The notes under the pieces are model-generated. The model was not told the DNA's origin and did not search any database. It was given only the letters and a program-made list of their open reading frames with translations. Made by a program: the position numbers and the translations under genes. From positions 62,001 to 126,000 of the forward strand of contig NZ_JAKJSC010000005.1 of the NCBI RefSeq assembly GCF_029029525.1: 64,000 bases of DNA, given 5' to 3'. This DNA is from Labilibaculum sp. DW002. Lineage in GTDB: Bacteria; Bacteroidota; Bacteroidia; Bacteroidales; Marinifilaceae. Shown here one piece after another: positions 46,499 to 55,557 of the stretch; the first letter of the stretch is position 1, and each line of letters opens with the position of its first letter.

Positions 46499-47122
46499 TT
46501 ATCCAATTAGTGTTGTTTTCAACCATTTCCAGGGAAATAGCATTGATACATTCTGCTGGTAAATTCGATATTCCTCTCCGTATTCGAGGACTAGTTTTTT
46601 TTCCTCCAGATAGCAACCAACAATCAGATAAATGCTAAATATTGCATTTACAATTAATGCACTTATATCTATATTTCTTGACCAAATAAATAAAAAAGTT
46701 GCCGTATACCAAGGATGACGAATGATGCTGAGTATTCCTGCAGTGCTTAAATTTCCATCATCAGACATTGTTTTATGATGTTCTGATTGCTGAATCTGGC
46801 GAAAGCCTAAAAAGGATAATAAATCGTATGATTTCGAACCTGCAAAAAACAGAAAAAAGCAGGTTAGTAAGATTAGTATACGGCCAATTTGAAAATATCC
46901 CGACCAGTCAAAAATCATTTCACTTTTTAATGAATAGGAAAACAAAATAAGTGGTAGAAATGTAATCAGAGAGAACAAATTGTAAAGTATCCGATAAGTT
47001 CGAAAGTGTTTACCCAATTTTGGTTCAATATATGCGAGAAAACGGTTGGAAATTAAACTGCTGTGAAAAATGCACCAGAGTACTAATAATAATGAGAGGA
47101 GAAGATGTTGTGTTGAAATCAT
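46499..47122 (-). CDS. NnrU/isoprenylcysteine methyltransferase-like membrane protein
   Basis: 207 residues with five or six membrane helices. The conserved block IIRHPWYTATFLFIW followed by YLIVGCYLEEKKLVLEYGEEYRIYQQNVSMLFPW matches NnrU and ICMT-type membrane methyltransferases (RHP and the EE...GEEY pattern bind S-adenosylmethionine in true ICMTs). Whether this one methylates anything is unknown. It is tightly coupled to the LysR gene (three-base gap). A 14-bp perfect inverted repeat lies just upstream. Confidence 0.8.
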   Translation of the reverse strand: MISTQHLLLSLLLVLWCIFHSSLISNRFLAYIEPKLGKHFRTYRILYNLFSLITFLPLILFSYSLKSEMIFDWSGYFQIGRILILLTCFFLFFAGSKSYDLLSFLGFRQIQQSEHHKTMSDDGNLSTAGILSIIRHPWYTATFLFIWSRNIDISALIVNAIFSIYLIVGCYLEEKKLVLEYGEEYRIYQQNVSMLFPWKWLKTTLIG

Positions 47123-47128
47123 CAGGTA

Positions 47129-47174
47129 AAAGTAAGAAATAGATTCTGTTTGAAAGAGAACTATTTCTTACTTT
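47129..47174. repeat. 14-bp perfect inverted repeat
   Basis: Arms 47129-47142 and 47161-47174 are perfectly complementary around an 18-base interior that carries its own TTCT/AGAA pairing. It lies between the end of the metal-efflux adaptor gene (47218) and the ATG of the NnrU-like gene (47122), so it may be the terminator of the efflux operon or an operator of the next unit. A T-run on the minus strand is short. Confidence 0.75.
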
Positions 47175-47217
47175 CTAAATGATATACATCGGAAAAAGGT
47201 CTTTTTATCAATTATCT

Positions 47218-48342
47218 CTAATTAAGGGAAATGTTGTAAGCTCCTTTAGTCAGAATCTTAGCTAGGTTTTGAGAACCTACAATTTCTGTAAATCCTTTAG
47301 ATTCACTTCCAGTTTTTATTTTTTCTTTGCGCAGATAATAGTTTTGTCCGTCACTTTTATCAATTACAAAAACATATCGGTCGGGGCCTGATTTAAGAAT
47401 TGCCTGACTCGGAAGTGCCTTTGCATCTTTTTCATTTGTAATAATTTCAGCTTCGATAAATGATCCATTGTATAATTTCCCTTTTGCCTCTTCTTCAATT
47501 TTAGCCAAACAGAGAATGGTTTTAGTTTTCGGATCGATTCCTTTTCCAATTGCACTTATATGTGCGGTATGTATTTTATCAGAATTACTTAGGGTTTTAA
47601 AATGTACAATCTGTCCTATTTTTAGCCGTTGAATATCCTTTTCGAATACCGAAATTTGAACTTGGAGCAGATTGGTATTCACAATTTCAAGTAAGGATTT
47701 TTGTTGTTCGGCGAATTCACCAAGAATCATATTGTAATTGGTAATAAAGCCATCTATTGGAGCTGTTAATGAAAGAGAAGAGTAAAAGTCGCCTTCTTTT
47801 ATTTTATTTGTGTCGAGATGTAAAATCTTTAATTTCAACTCTAAACTTTCATATTTTGCTTTTGCTGATTTGTAGGTGCTTTCAGAGGAGTTAAGGTTTT
47901 TCTTGGCGCCAATTTTTTCGTTGTACAGCGCTTTGTTTCTTTCGTAAGCCGCCTTAATACTTGGAATGTGGGCTGAGATTTCCGCGAAATCTTGCTGAAG
48001 GGAAATCAATTCATTGGATTCAATTTGACACAACACTTGACCTTTTTTCACATAATCGCCAGTTGTGAAATGAATACTCTTTACAATACCTGAAATAGGT
48101 GTGCTTATATTGGCAATTCCATTTGGAGGTGCTGAAATGGATCCGTTGCAGGAGATTAAGTCCTCAAAGCAATGCGTAGTCGCCCTGCCAATTTCCATTT
48201 TTTCGGTTATGAATTGTTGCTTGGAAATCTGAATTAATTGTTCGCTCTCGTTAATGATGGGATTAATGGGAGGTGTTTTTGGCTTGCATGCAAAAAAACA
48301 CATTGTTAATAGTATATTGGCGAGTAGGATATAGCTTTTCAT
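47218..48342 (-). CDS. CusB/CzcB-like efflux periplasmic adaptor (lipoprotein)
   Basis: 374 residues. Lipoprotein signal with Cys19 (LLTMCFFACKPK), so anchored by lipid. Then the barrel-sandwich halves (NISTPISGIVKSIHFTTGDYVKKGQ and SLTAPIDGFITNYNMILGEF), a helical hairpin (about 125-175), and beta-barrel plus membrane-proximal domains. It joins the RND pump to the outer membrane channel; because the channel is fused to the pump here, its geometry must suit that fusion. The start is 11 bases after the pump gene stop. No extra N-terminal metal-binding Met-rich segment is seen. Confidence 0.92.
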   Translation of the reverse strand: MKSYILLANILLTMCFFACKPKTPPINPIINESEQLIQISKQQFITEKMEIGRATTHCFEDLISCNGSISAPPNGIANISTPISGIVKSIHFTTGDYVKKGQVLCQIESNELISLQQDFAEISAHIPSIKAAYERNKALYNEKIGAKKNLNSSESTYKSAKAKYESLELKLKILHLDTNKIKEGDFYSSLSLTAPIDGFITNYNMILGEFAEQQKSLLEIVNTNLLQVQISVFEKDIQRLKIGQIVHFKTLSNSDKIHTAHISAIGKGIDPKTKTILCLAKIEEEAKGKLYNGSFIEAEIITNEKDAKALPSQAILKSGPDRYVFVIDKSDGQNYYLRKEKIKTGSESKGFTEIVGSQNLAKILTKGAYNISLN

Positions 48343-48353
48343 GATATTAGGTT

Positions 48354-51300
48354 TTATTTATTAAGATAGTTGGCTTCAAGAGCAAGATTATTGTACCGAG
48401 CAAGATTATCGAGATAATTTAGGGTCAGATTTAATGCATTTTCAATGCTTACAACATACTGGAAAAAGTCCAGTTCACCCATTTGATATGATTTTTGAGC
48501 TATTCTTATGATTTCTTCACTCAATTTCCGACCTGAATCTTCATAGTTTTGGATGGATTCTTCAAATTTCATCAACTCTATTTGCAATTCTTCCTGTTTT
48601 GCTTCGCGATTAATTAGAAAATTACTTCGCATGTTTTGATTAATGTCTAAGGCAATTTTGTTGGCTTTTATTCGTGCTTTTTGTTCTCCGAAAAATAGTG
48701 GCACTGCTAATCCAATTTGAAAACCTTGGTAGGTTTGAGCCTTAGCATACTTATTGCTTCCTCTGTAATAGCCAAGTGAAATATCTGGAAGTAGCTTGTT
48801 TTTCTCTAATCCAAGCAAGGCATATTGTTGTTCGCGTTGTAGTTTCATAATTTGTAAATCGGAACTAGATTCAACGAGATTGTTCTCGATAGGAATTCTA
48901 TTCAATTCCTGCAGTGGAATTGTAAATGCACTATCCTGTTGCAAAATAGCTTTCATTTTTTCATTGGCGATATCCAGATTGTGCTTCAGTTGTTGGATAA
49001 CAGTAGCTATTTGTTGTTGTTTGGCCTTGGCATTTAATAAATCTATCTGACTGATGTCTCCTTTTTCAAATCTGATCTCAGCACTTTTTCTAAAATTAGT
49101 ATATAAAGAGTCTATTTTGAAAAATACTTTTAGTTTGTGTTGCAGATAGAGGATTTGATTATATGCTTGAGATACACTTTTGGAAACCATCTGTTTTTGT
49201 CGGTAATAATTGGTTTCCGTAATTGATACATTTCTTTTATTCACCTTCAATTGTGCGCTGTAAACACTTGGGAAACTAAATGTTTGTTCTACACCAAAAA
49301 TTTTGAGAGGATGACCATTTTCCGCAATGTTGTTTTGATCGTATTCGTAATAGAAATATGTTTTGTCTATAGAAAAAGCACTTGCTTTTAAGGCTTCACT
49401 TTGTTTTATGGCAAGTTTGAAAGCTTGAAGTTGCTTATTGTTATCCATTGCAATTTCAATTGCATTTTCAAGGCTCAATTCCTTCGTTTGTGCAGTTGCC
49501 GTAAGCGATAAAAAGGCAATGAGGATGCCGGTAATTGCAGATTTAGATCGGATGAATCGAAGTGGTCTCCATTGAATGCCGATGACATTATAAAAGATTT
49601 CAAATAGTAAAGGCAAGGCAATCATAGTTAGCATGGTAGATGTAATAAGACCTCCGATAACGACAGTTGCCAAAGGGCGTTGTACTTCAGCTCCAGCACC
49701 TGTCGAAATAGCCATTGGCAAGAATCCCATTGCCGCCGCCGCAGCTGTTAGCATTACCGGACGAAGTCGATCTTTTGTGCCAGTGAGTATCAATTCTCGC
49801 ATACTGGTCATTCCTTTTTCTTGCAAATCTTTAAGATGTTCAATCAACACAATTCCATTTAAAACTGCAATGCCAAAAAGAGCTATAAAGCCTATTCCTG
49901 CAGATACACTAAAAGGCATACCTCTTATCCATAAAAAAAGAACACCACCAACGGTAGATAAGGGAACCGCGGTAAAGATTAGAGCTGCATCTTTAAACGA
50001 CCCAAAAGCAAAGTGCAGGAAGATAAAGATCAGAAGTAAGGCAAGTGGAACAGCAAACAGTAAGCGCTTAGACGCATTCTGAAGATTTTCAAACTGACCG
50101 CCATAAACAATGTAATTTCCCGGTTCCAGTTTAATTGTACCCTCAATTCTACTTTGTATGTCTTCAACGACTGACTGTAAGTCACGATTTCTAACATTCA
50201 CACTAACCGACATCATACGATGTGTGTTCTCACGGGATATTTTTGCAGGACCTTCCGAGAAAGAGATGTCGGCCAGTTCGTTCATAGGAATTTGATTTCC
50301 ATTTGGGAGAGGAATCATTAATTGTTGAACATTTTCGATGTCCACCCGATTTTCTTTTTGAAGTCGAACGACTAGTTCGAAACGTTTTTCACCTTCGAAA
50401 ACACTGCCACTAGATTCTCCTCCAAAAGCCATTGCCAAATAGGAGTTTAGCGTTTTCATATCCAAACCATAATGAGCTATTTTATTGCGTTTGTAGATTA
50501 CGCTCATTTGCGGCAATCCTTCTGTTTTTTCTAAAATAATATCAGCCGCACCAGGCACATCTTCAATTAATTTCTTGATCTCACTGGCTTTTTCATTTAA
50601 ATATGCCAAATCTTCACCAAACAGCTTGATGGCAATATCTTCACGAACTCCTGTCAATAGTTCATTAAATCGCATTTCGATAGGCTGAGTGAACTCATAT
50701 TCAATGCCGGGAATAATCGATAGAGCTTCTTTAAATAGATCTGCCAGTTCTTCCTTATTTTTTGCGGACGTCCATTCATGTCGAGGATTTAGTTTTATAA
50801 TCATATCAATTTCTTCCATCGACATTGGATCTGTTGGAACTTCGGCTGCTCCAATACGACAAACAATTTGATCTACCTCGGGAAAACTATCGATTAGGAT
50901 GTTTTCCATTTGGGTGCAGATTTCAACGGTTTTTGACAGAGAAGTGCCTGTTTTTAGAACCGGTTGAATCACAAAATCACCTTCATCAAGTGTAGGAACA
51001 AATTCACCTCCCATTTTCGAGAACAAAACACCCGTAAAAATAAGTGCTGCCAGTGAGGCTCCTAAAACGAATCTCTTGTGACCGCAAGACCATTTCATAA
51101 CGGGAATATACGATTGATAGGTTAAATTCATGATTTTATCCGCAATATTCCATTTGCCTTTTTTTTCAGGTTTTAAGAAGAGGGAAGAGGCAACAGGAAG
51201 CCAAGTAAAGCCTAATATCATAGCACCAATTATCGCAAAACTAAACGAAAGAGCCATTGGTCTAAACATTTTACCTTCCACTCCTTGTAGAGATAGAATT

Positions 51301-52703
51301 GGAATAAAAACGATGAGAATAATTATTTGCCCAAAAATGGCAGAATTCATCATTTTGGATGCTCCGGTAAAGGTGATTTTATCAATAAGGGTTTTCTTTT
51401 CTTCTTTGTTTGCTTGATTGAATTCATCAGTTTTCACATTGATCCGAATGGCAATGTATTCGACAATGATAACGGCTCCATCAATTATAATTCCAAAGTC
51501 GAGAGCTCCCAAGCTCATTAAATTAGCATCAATACCAAAAATGTACATCAAGGAAAGCGTGAAGAGAAGTGCCAAAGGAATCATTGAAGCAATAACCAAT
51601 GCCGATCGTATATTTCCAAGTAATACAAAGACGATTAGCATTACAATCAAGCAACCCAAAACCAAATTTTCGACAACAGTAGTCGTGGTTTTGCCTATTA
51701 ATTCACTTCGCTCTAATATTGGATTAATAAAAACACCTTCGGGCAGATTTTTCTGGATTTCAGCAACTCTATCCTTTACTTCATTAATCACCAATTTGGA
51801 GTTGGCATTTTTCAGCATCATGACTTGACCCAGAACTTTTTCTCCCTGACCGTTTGCCGTGATAGCTCCAAAACGATTGGCATATCCAAAATGAACCGTG
51901 GCAATATCTCTAACCAAAATGGGAATACCGCTGTTATTCTTAACCACAATATTTTCAATATCCTGAATGGACTTTACTTGCCCGTCGCCACGGATAAAGT
52001 AGGATTGATTGGTTTTTTCGATGTAGGCACCACCAGAAATGCTGTTGTTGTTTTGTAAAGCTTCAAAAACTTCCATCAAGTTAAGATCCATGGATCTTAA
52101 TCGAGTTGGATCAATTGCGACCTCGTATTGCTTTAAAAATCCGCCCCAGCTGTTTACTTCAACTACTCCTGAAATTCCGGATAATTGTCTTCTAACAATC
52201 CAATCCTGAACAGTTCGTAAATCCATTGCAGAATATCGATTTTCAAATCCGGGTTTAACATCCAGTATGTATTGGTAAATTTCGCCTAATCCAGTGGTTA
52301 TTGGTCCCATTTCTGGAGAACCAAACCCTTCAGGAATATTCGCTGATGCTGCCTTAATTTTTTCTGCAATTAGTTGGCGGGGAAGATAAGTGCCAATTTC
52401 ATCATTAAATACAATGGTAACAACGGATAAGCCAAATTTCGAAATTGATCTAATTTCTTCAACTCCAGGAAGGTTTGCCATTTCCAACTCAACAGGAGCG
52501 GTAATGAATTGCTCTATTTCCTGTGTGGATAGATTTCCCGAAGTAGTAATTACCTGAACCTGATTGTTGGTAATGTCGGGAACAGCGCCAATTGGGATTT
52601 TTAAAATTGAGTAACATCCAAATAGAACAATAGAGAGCGTAAATAGAATTACAATAAGTTTATTTCGGATACTGAAATTGATGATCTTTTCTAACATTGA
52701 CAT
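48354..52703 (-). CDS. Heavy-metal RND efflux pump fused to TolC-like channel (CusA-CusC fusion)
   Basis: 1449 residues. Residues 1-1045 are a complete CusA/CzcA pump: MLEKIINFSIRNKLIVILF start, LPGVEEIRSISKFGLSVV porter domain, and ALDFGIIIDGAVIIVEYI near 400-415 with the membrane Asp. The second half holds GIGFIALFGIAVLNGIVLI, and the pump part ends ALPLLFEIFYNVIG. At about 1048-1072 comes KSAITGILIAFLSLTATAQ, which looks like an old signal peptide turned into an internal segment. From 1073 to the end is a TolC-type protein (LSLENAIEIAMDNNKQLQAFKLA...). Such fusions occur in Bacteroidota. CusA/CzcA pumps export Cu/Ag or Co/Zn/Cd; the metal here is not decided by sequence. Confidence 0.95.
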   Translation of the reverse strand: MSMLEKIINFSIRNKLIVILFTLSIVLFGCYSILKIPIGAVPDITNNQVQVITTSGNLSTQEIEQFITAPVELEMANLPGVEEIRSISKFGLSVVTIVFNDEIGTYLPRQLIAEKIKAASANIPEGFGSPEMGPITTGLGEIYQYILDVKPGFENRYSAMDLRTVQDWIVRRQLSGISGVVEVNSWGGFLKQYEVAIDPTRLRSMDLNLMEVFEALQNNNSISGGAYIEKTNQSYFIRGDGQVKSIQDIENIVVKNNSGIPILVRDIATVHFGYANRFGAITANGQGEKVLGQVMMLKNANSKLVINEVKDRVAEIQKNLPEGVFINPILERSELIGKTTTTVVENLVLGCLIVMLIVFVLLGNIRSALVIASMIPLALLFTLSLMYIFGIDANLMSLGALDFGIIIDGAVIIVEYIAIRINVKTDEFNQANKEEKKTLIDKITFTGASKMMNSAIFGQIIILIVFIPILSLQGVEGKMFRPMALSFSFAIIGAMILGFTWLPVASSLFLKPEKKGKWNIADKIMNLTYQSYIPVMKWSCGHKRFVLGASLAALIFTGVLFSKMGGEFVPTLDEGDFVIQPVLKTGTSLSKTVEICTQMENILIDSFPEVDQIVCRIGAAEVPTDPMSMEEIDMIIKLNPRHEWTSAKNKEELADLFKEALSIIPGIEYEFTQPIEMRFNELLTGVREDIAIKLFGEDLAYLNEKASEIKKLIEDVPGAADIILEKTEGLPQMSVIYKRNKIAHYGLDMKTLNSYLAMAFGGESSGSVFEGEKRFELVVRLQKENRVDIENVQQLMIPLPNGNQIPMNELADISFSEGPAKISRENTHRMMSVSVNVRNRDLQSVVEDIQSRIEGTIKLEPGNYIVYGGQFENLQNASKRLLFAVPLALLLIFIFLHFAFGSFKDAALIFTAVPLSTVGGVLFLWIRGMPFSVSAGIGFIALFGIAVLNGIVLIEHLKDLQEKGMTSMRELILTGTKDRLRPVMLTAAAAAMGFLPMAISTGAGAEVQRPLATVVIGGLITSTMLTMIALPLLFEIFYNVIGIQWRPLRFIRSKSAITGILIAFLSLTATAQTKELSLENAIEIAMDNNKQLQAFKLAIKQSEALKASAFSIDKTYFYYEYDQNNIAENGHPLKIFGVEQTFSFPSVYSAQLKVNKRNVSITETNYYRQKQMVSKSVSQAYNQILYLQHKLKVFFKIDSLYTNFRKSAEIRFEKGDISQIDLLNAKAKQQQIATVIQQLKHNLDIANEKMKAILQQDSAFTIPLQELNRIPIENNLVESSSDLQIMKLQREQQYALLGLEKNKLLPDISLGYYRGSNKYAKAQTYQGFQIGLAVPLFFGEQKARIKANKIALDINQNMRSNFLINREAKQEELQIELMKFEESIQNYEDSGRKLSEEIIRIAQKSYQMGELDFFQYVVSIENALNLTLNYLDNLARYNNLALEANYLNK

Positions 52704-53236
52704 TGGGCTTGTGATTGTTAGTAATAAATAATGATATTTAAATTTAAGGATTATTATATAAAATTTTGAGTTTAATTGAAATCAATTAAGAATATTCTCA
52801 ATTTTTCGTTGATGAACTCTTCTAAATGAACCAAGCGAAAGAATTATTAATAATATTGAATGTTATGAAAATATAACATAAGGGTGAAATGATTTGTTTT
52901 TTGTTAAGTAAATCGATAAATTATGATTTGGTAGAAAAATCTGGTGATTCAATTAGATTTTAGACTAATAAGAGTTAAGTTAGTGTGAGTGGTGTAATAA
53001 TTAATGTGAAAAATATTAATTTTTATTAAACGTATATTGTTTTCAGCACAAACAGGTTATGTGTATGCGTGTTTTTTTTGAATGAAATTTCTTGTGTTTA
53101 TAGTATGAAAAAGTAACAAAAAAGGCATTCTGCCGTAAATTGGTTGTAGAATTTATATCTGAAAGGATTAGAATTAAATCGCTATTTAATTAAATCAGAC
53201 TCATGCTTTCACTAGAAAGCAATTTAATATTCACTT
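52704..53236. other. Divergent intergenic region between metal efflux and polysaccharide loci
   Basis: 533 bases with no gene. It must hold promoters for both divergent operons. The clearest structure is a 7-bp inverted repeat, ATGTTAT-N6-ATAACAT at 52860-52879, about 160 bases upstream of the CusA ATG and a candidate metal-regulator site. I did not find an unambiguous -7 element for either side. Confidence 0.45.
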
Positions 53237-53599
53237 ATGAAGAAAATTTTAGTTGTTGACGACAAACCTTCCATGAGCCAATTAATGGTTCGATTTCTAC
53301 AAAATTCATTTGATGTAACCACAAAAGAAGATGGTTTGCAAGCTATCAGTTGGTTACAATCTGGTAATATTCCTGATATTATTCTAACAGATCTTCAGAT
53401 GCCCGTTATGGATGGGATAGAATTAATAAAACGAATAAAGGAAAGTGGTTATTTTAATGATATTCCAATCATTGTTTTAAGTAGTCAAGAGAGTAGTAAT
53501 ATTCGTGTTGAGTGTTTAAAGTTAGGTGCTGAGGATTACATTATGAAACCGTTTAATCCTGAAGAATTAATGATTAGAATCGAACGTTTGATTAAATAA
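53237..53599 (+). CDS. Single-domain response regulator
   Basis: 120 residues: a complete receiver and nothing else. Acidic pair Asp8-Asp9 (ILVVDDKPS), phosphoacceptor Asp52 (IILTDLQMPVMDG), Ser in IVLSSQES and Lys in YIMKPFNPEEL are all present. It opens the polysaccharide locus and is 7 bases upstream of the receiver-sugar transferase gene, whose own receiver lacks the phosphoacceptor. It may therefore phosphorylate-switch an interaction with the locus proteins. Confidence 0.93.
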   Translation: MKKILVVDDKPSMSQLMVRFLQNSFDVTTKEDGLQAISWLQSGNIPDIILTDLQMPVMDGIELIKRIKESGYFNDIPIIVLSSQESSNIRVECLKLGAEDYIMKPFNPEELMIRIERLIK

Positions 53600-53606
53600 C
53601 AACATC

Positions 53607-54800
53607 ATGGAAGTAGGGAGTAGACAATTGAATCTAATGTACATTGGGACTGACGATGCTGTCCTTAGCGATTTCAATCGACAGGATCTAAATATAAATT
53701 TAATACATCATGCAAATCCTTTAAAAGCATCCGATTGGATCGAGAAAAATGGATTGGTTGATGGTGTAATTAGTGAAATGGAATTGCCTGGTAGAAATGG
53801 ATTGGATTATCATGATGTGTTTGTAGATAAATTCGACTCAAATCAGAAAATACCTTATATTCTTTTGGTGAAAGAGAAGAAGCCTGAAATTCTACAAAAA
53901 GCAATGCAGCAAAAAATTAGTGATGTATATGCTAAACCAATTGATGCTGAAAAATTGGCACATAGGGTGAATTTTTTGAAAGTTTTGCAAGTACATATGT
54001 CTTTCAATAAACAGGATAATGATAAAACTGTTAAAGTATATAAGACTCCCTTCTTTAAAAGATGTTTCGATATTTTCTTTGCCGGATTTGGCTTGTTATG
54101 TATTTCTCCCTTGTTACTTCTTTTCATTATTGCGATTCGACTAGAATCAAAAGGGAAGGTGTATTATATTTCGAAAAGGGTTGGGACTGGATATCGAATT
54201 TTCAATTTCTTAAAACTAAGATCGATGTATCCTGATGCTGATAAGAGATTAAAAGAACTAGAACATTTAAATCAGTATAGTAATGCTGAGGGTGAAGAAG
54301 AACAGTCTGACGAGATAATTAAAGAAAGCACTGAAAATCCAGGAGGAACCATTTTATTTGGTGATGAAGAGGAAGTTGAGGAAAGTGCTCACATACAAAG
54401 ACAAAAACAAAAACAGGATAAAGCATTTGTGAAATTCGAAAATGATCCTCGTATTACAAAAGTAGGACAGATCATTAGAAAGTTGAGTATTGATGAGTTG
54501 CCTCAGTTAATTAATGTAATTAAAGGAGATATGTCTATTGTTGGTAATCGCCCTTTACCTTTGTATGAAGCAGAAATGCTAACAACAGATGAGTGGACAG
54601 ATCGATTTAATGGCCCCGCAGGAATTACTGGTTTATGGCAAGTTGAAGCTAGAGGTAAATCTTCTAAAATGTCTCCAGAAGAGCGAAAAGGCCTTGATAA
54701 TAAGTACGTCGAAATTGCTAACAGTAAATATTCATTTTGGAAAGATTTATGGATCATTTTACGTACGATTCCTGCAGTATTTCAAAAAGAAAATGTTTAA
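53607..54800 (+). CDS. Receiver-like domain fused to a polysaccharide-priming sugar transferase
   Basis: 397 residues. Residues 8-130 are receiver-like (acidic pair GTDDA, Lys in VYAKPIDAEK), but the phosphoacceptor position reads Glu57 (GVISEMELPGRNGLDY). A membrane helix at about 150-173 (FDIFFAGFGLLCISPLLLLFII) starts the bacterial sugar transferase domain (RLESKGKVYYISKRVG, FNFLKLRSM, RITKVGQIIRKLSIDELPQLINVIKGDMSIVGNRPLP, GITGLWQVEARGK), all family hallmarks. An acidic insertion of about 50 residues (EGEEEQSDEIIKESTENPG) is unusual. It transfers the first sugar phosphate to undecaprenyl phosphate. Confidence 0.93.
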   Translation: MEVGSRQLNLMYIGTDDAVLSDFNRQDLNINLIHHANPLKASDWIEKNGLVDGVISEMELPGRNGLDYHDVFVDKFDSNQKIPYILLVKEKKPEILQKAMQQKISDVYAKPIDAEKLAHRVNFLKVLQVHMSFNKQDNDKTVKVYKTPFFKRCFDIFFAGFGLLCISPLLLLFIIAIRLESKGKVYYISKRVGTGYRIFNFLKLRSMYPDADKRLKELEHLNQYSNAEGEEEQSDEIIKESTENPGGTILFGDEEEVEESAHIQRQKQKQDKAFVKFENDPRITKVGQIIRKLSIDELPQLINVIKGDMSIVGNRPLPLYEAEMLTTDEWTDRFNGPAGITGLWQVEARGKSSKMSPEERKGLDNKYVEIANSKYSFWKDLWIILRTIPAVFQKENV

Positions 54801-55551
54801 AAATTTATCTATGATTAGAAGAATTACACTTGTTTGTTTATTATTCTTAACATCTATCTTATCAACACTTTCACAGGAAGTTGAACAGGTTGTGAGTAAA
54901 GTTGTAGAGGGGAGTCATGTTAGTGATATGCTGATACCTCTAAGTGATATGCAACTCTTGGCTGTTCAAAACTCTCCTCTTTTAAAATTTTACAACGCGG
55001 ATATCATTATCAGTGAATTAAAAATTAAGGCTGAGAAGAGAAATTGGATGACTACTTTAGGGTTTGAAGCAAGTGCTAAATATGGATTGTTTGATAACCT
55101 TTTAATTACGGAGGATTTAAATACAGAATCGACTACTTCATCTACCGAACAAACACGATATAGTGTAGGCTTAACTTTGAAAATTCCATTGAACACAGTT
55201 GCCGACCGTACCAATGTAAAACAAGCAAAGGCAGAACTAGAAAAATTTAGATATCAAAAGGAGAATAGTATAAAAGAACTCAGGCAATTGGTTATTGTTC
55301 AGTACAATAATGTATTGAAAAGTTATACTAGTGTTGAAGTGAGAAATAAATCTTTAGGAGTATTGAAAATGCACCTGAGTTCTGTCGAAAAAGATTTTGT
55401 AAATGGAAAAATCAACATAGCGGAATATTCTAGAGTCAATGATATTAAAATGAATGCAGAATTGGAATTTGAAAAAGTTAAAATTGAATTGTTAACCGCT
55501 ATTCAAATTCTAAGTGAAATTGTAGGCAAGCCAGTTATCACCAAAAATTAG
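54793..55551 (+). CDS. Half-size TolC-like outer membrane protein
   Basis: About 252 residues from ATG 54793, overlapping the previous gene by 8 bases. A second in-frame ATG at 54811 begins the signal peptide proper (MIRRITLVCLLFLTSILSTLSQE), so either start is possible. The mature part has one OEP-type repeat: MQLLAVQNSPLLKFYNADIIISELKIKAEKRNW..., a strand segment (RYSVGLTLKIPLNT), then long helices ending AIQILSEIVGKP. Normal TolC proteins have two such repeats and about 430 residues; this has one. It is placed where a polysaccharide export channel would be expected and may trimerise or dimerise twofold to build a barrel. The function is an inference. Confidence 0.8.
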   Translation: MFKNLSMIRRITLVCLLFLTSILSTLSQEVEQVVSKVVEGSHVSDMLIPLSDMQLLAVQNSPLLKFYNADIIISELKIKAEKRNWMTTLGFEASAKYGLFDNLLITEDLNTESTTSSTEQTRYSVGLTLKIPLNTVADRTNVKQAKAELEKFRYQKENSIKELRQLVIVQYNNVLKSYTSVEVRNKSLGVLKMHLSSVEKDFVNGKINIAEYSRVNDIKMNAELEFEKVKIELLTAIQILSEIVGKPVITKN

Positions 55552-55557
55552 AACACT

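Noticed and set aside
51130-51828. Plus-strand open frames opposite the CusA fusion gene
   Set aside because: They are antisense shadows of a strongly conserved pump gene and have no family features. The same holds for plus-strand frames opposite katG, the giant gene and the MSEP-CTERM gene.
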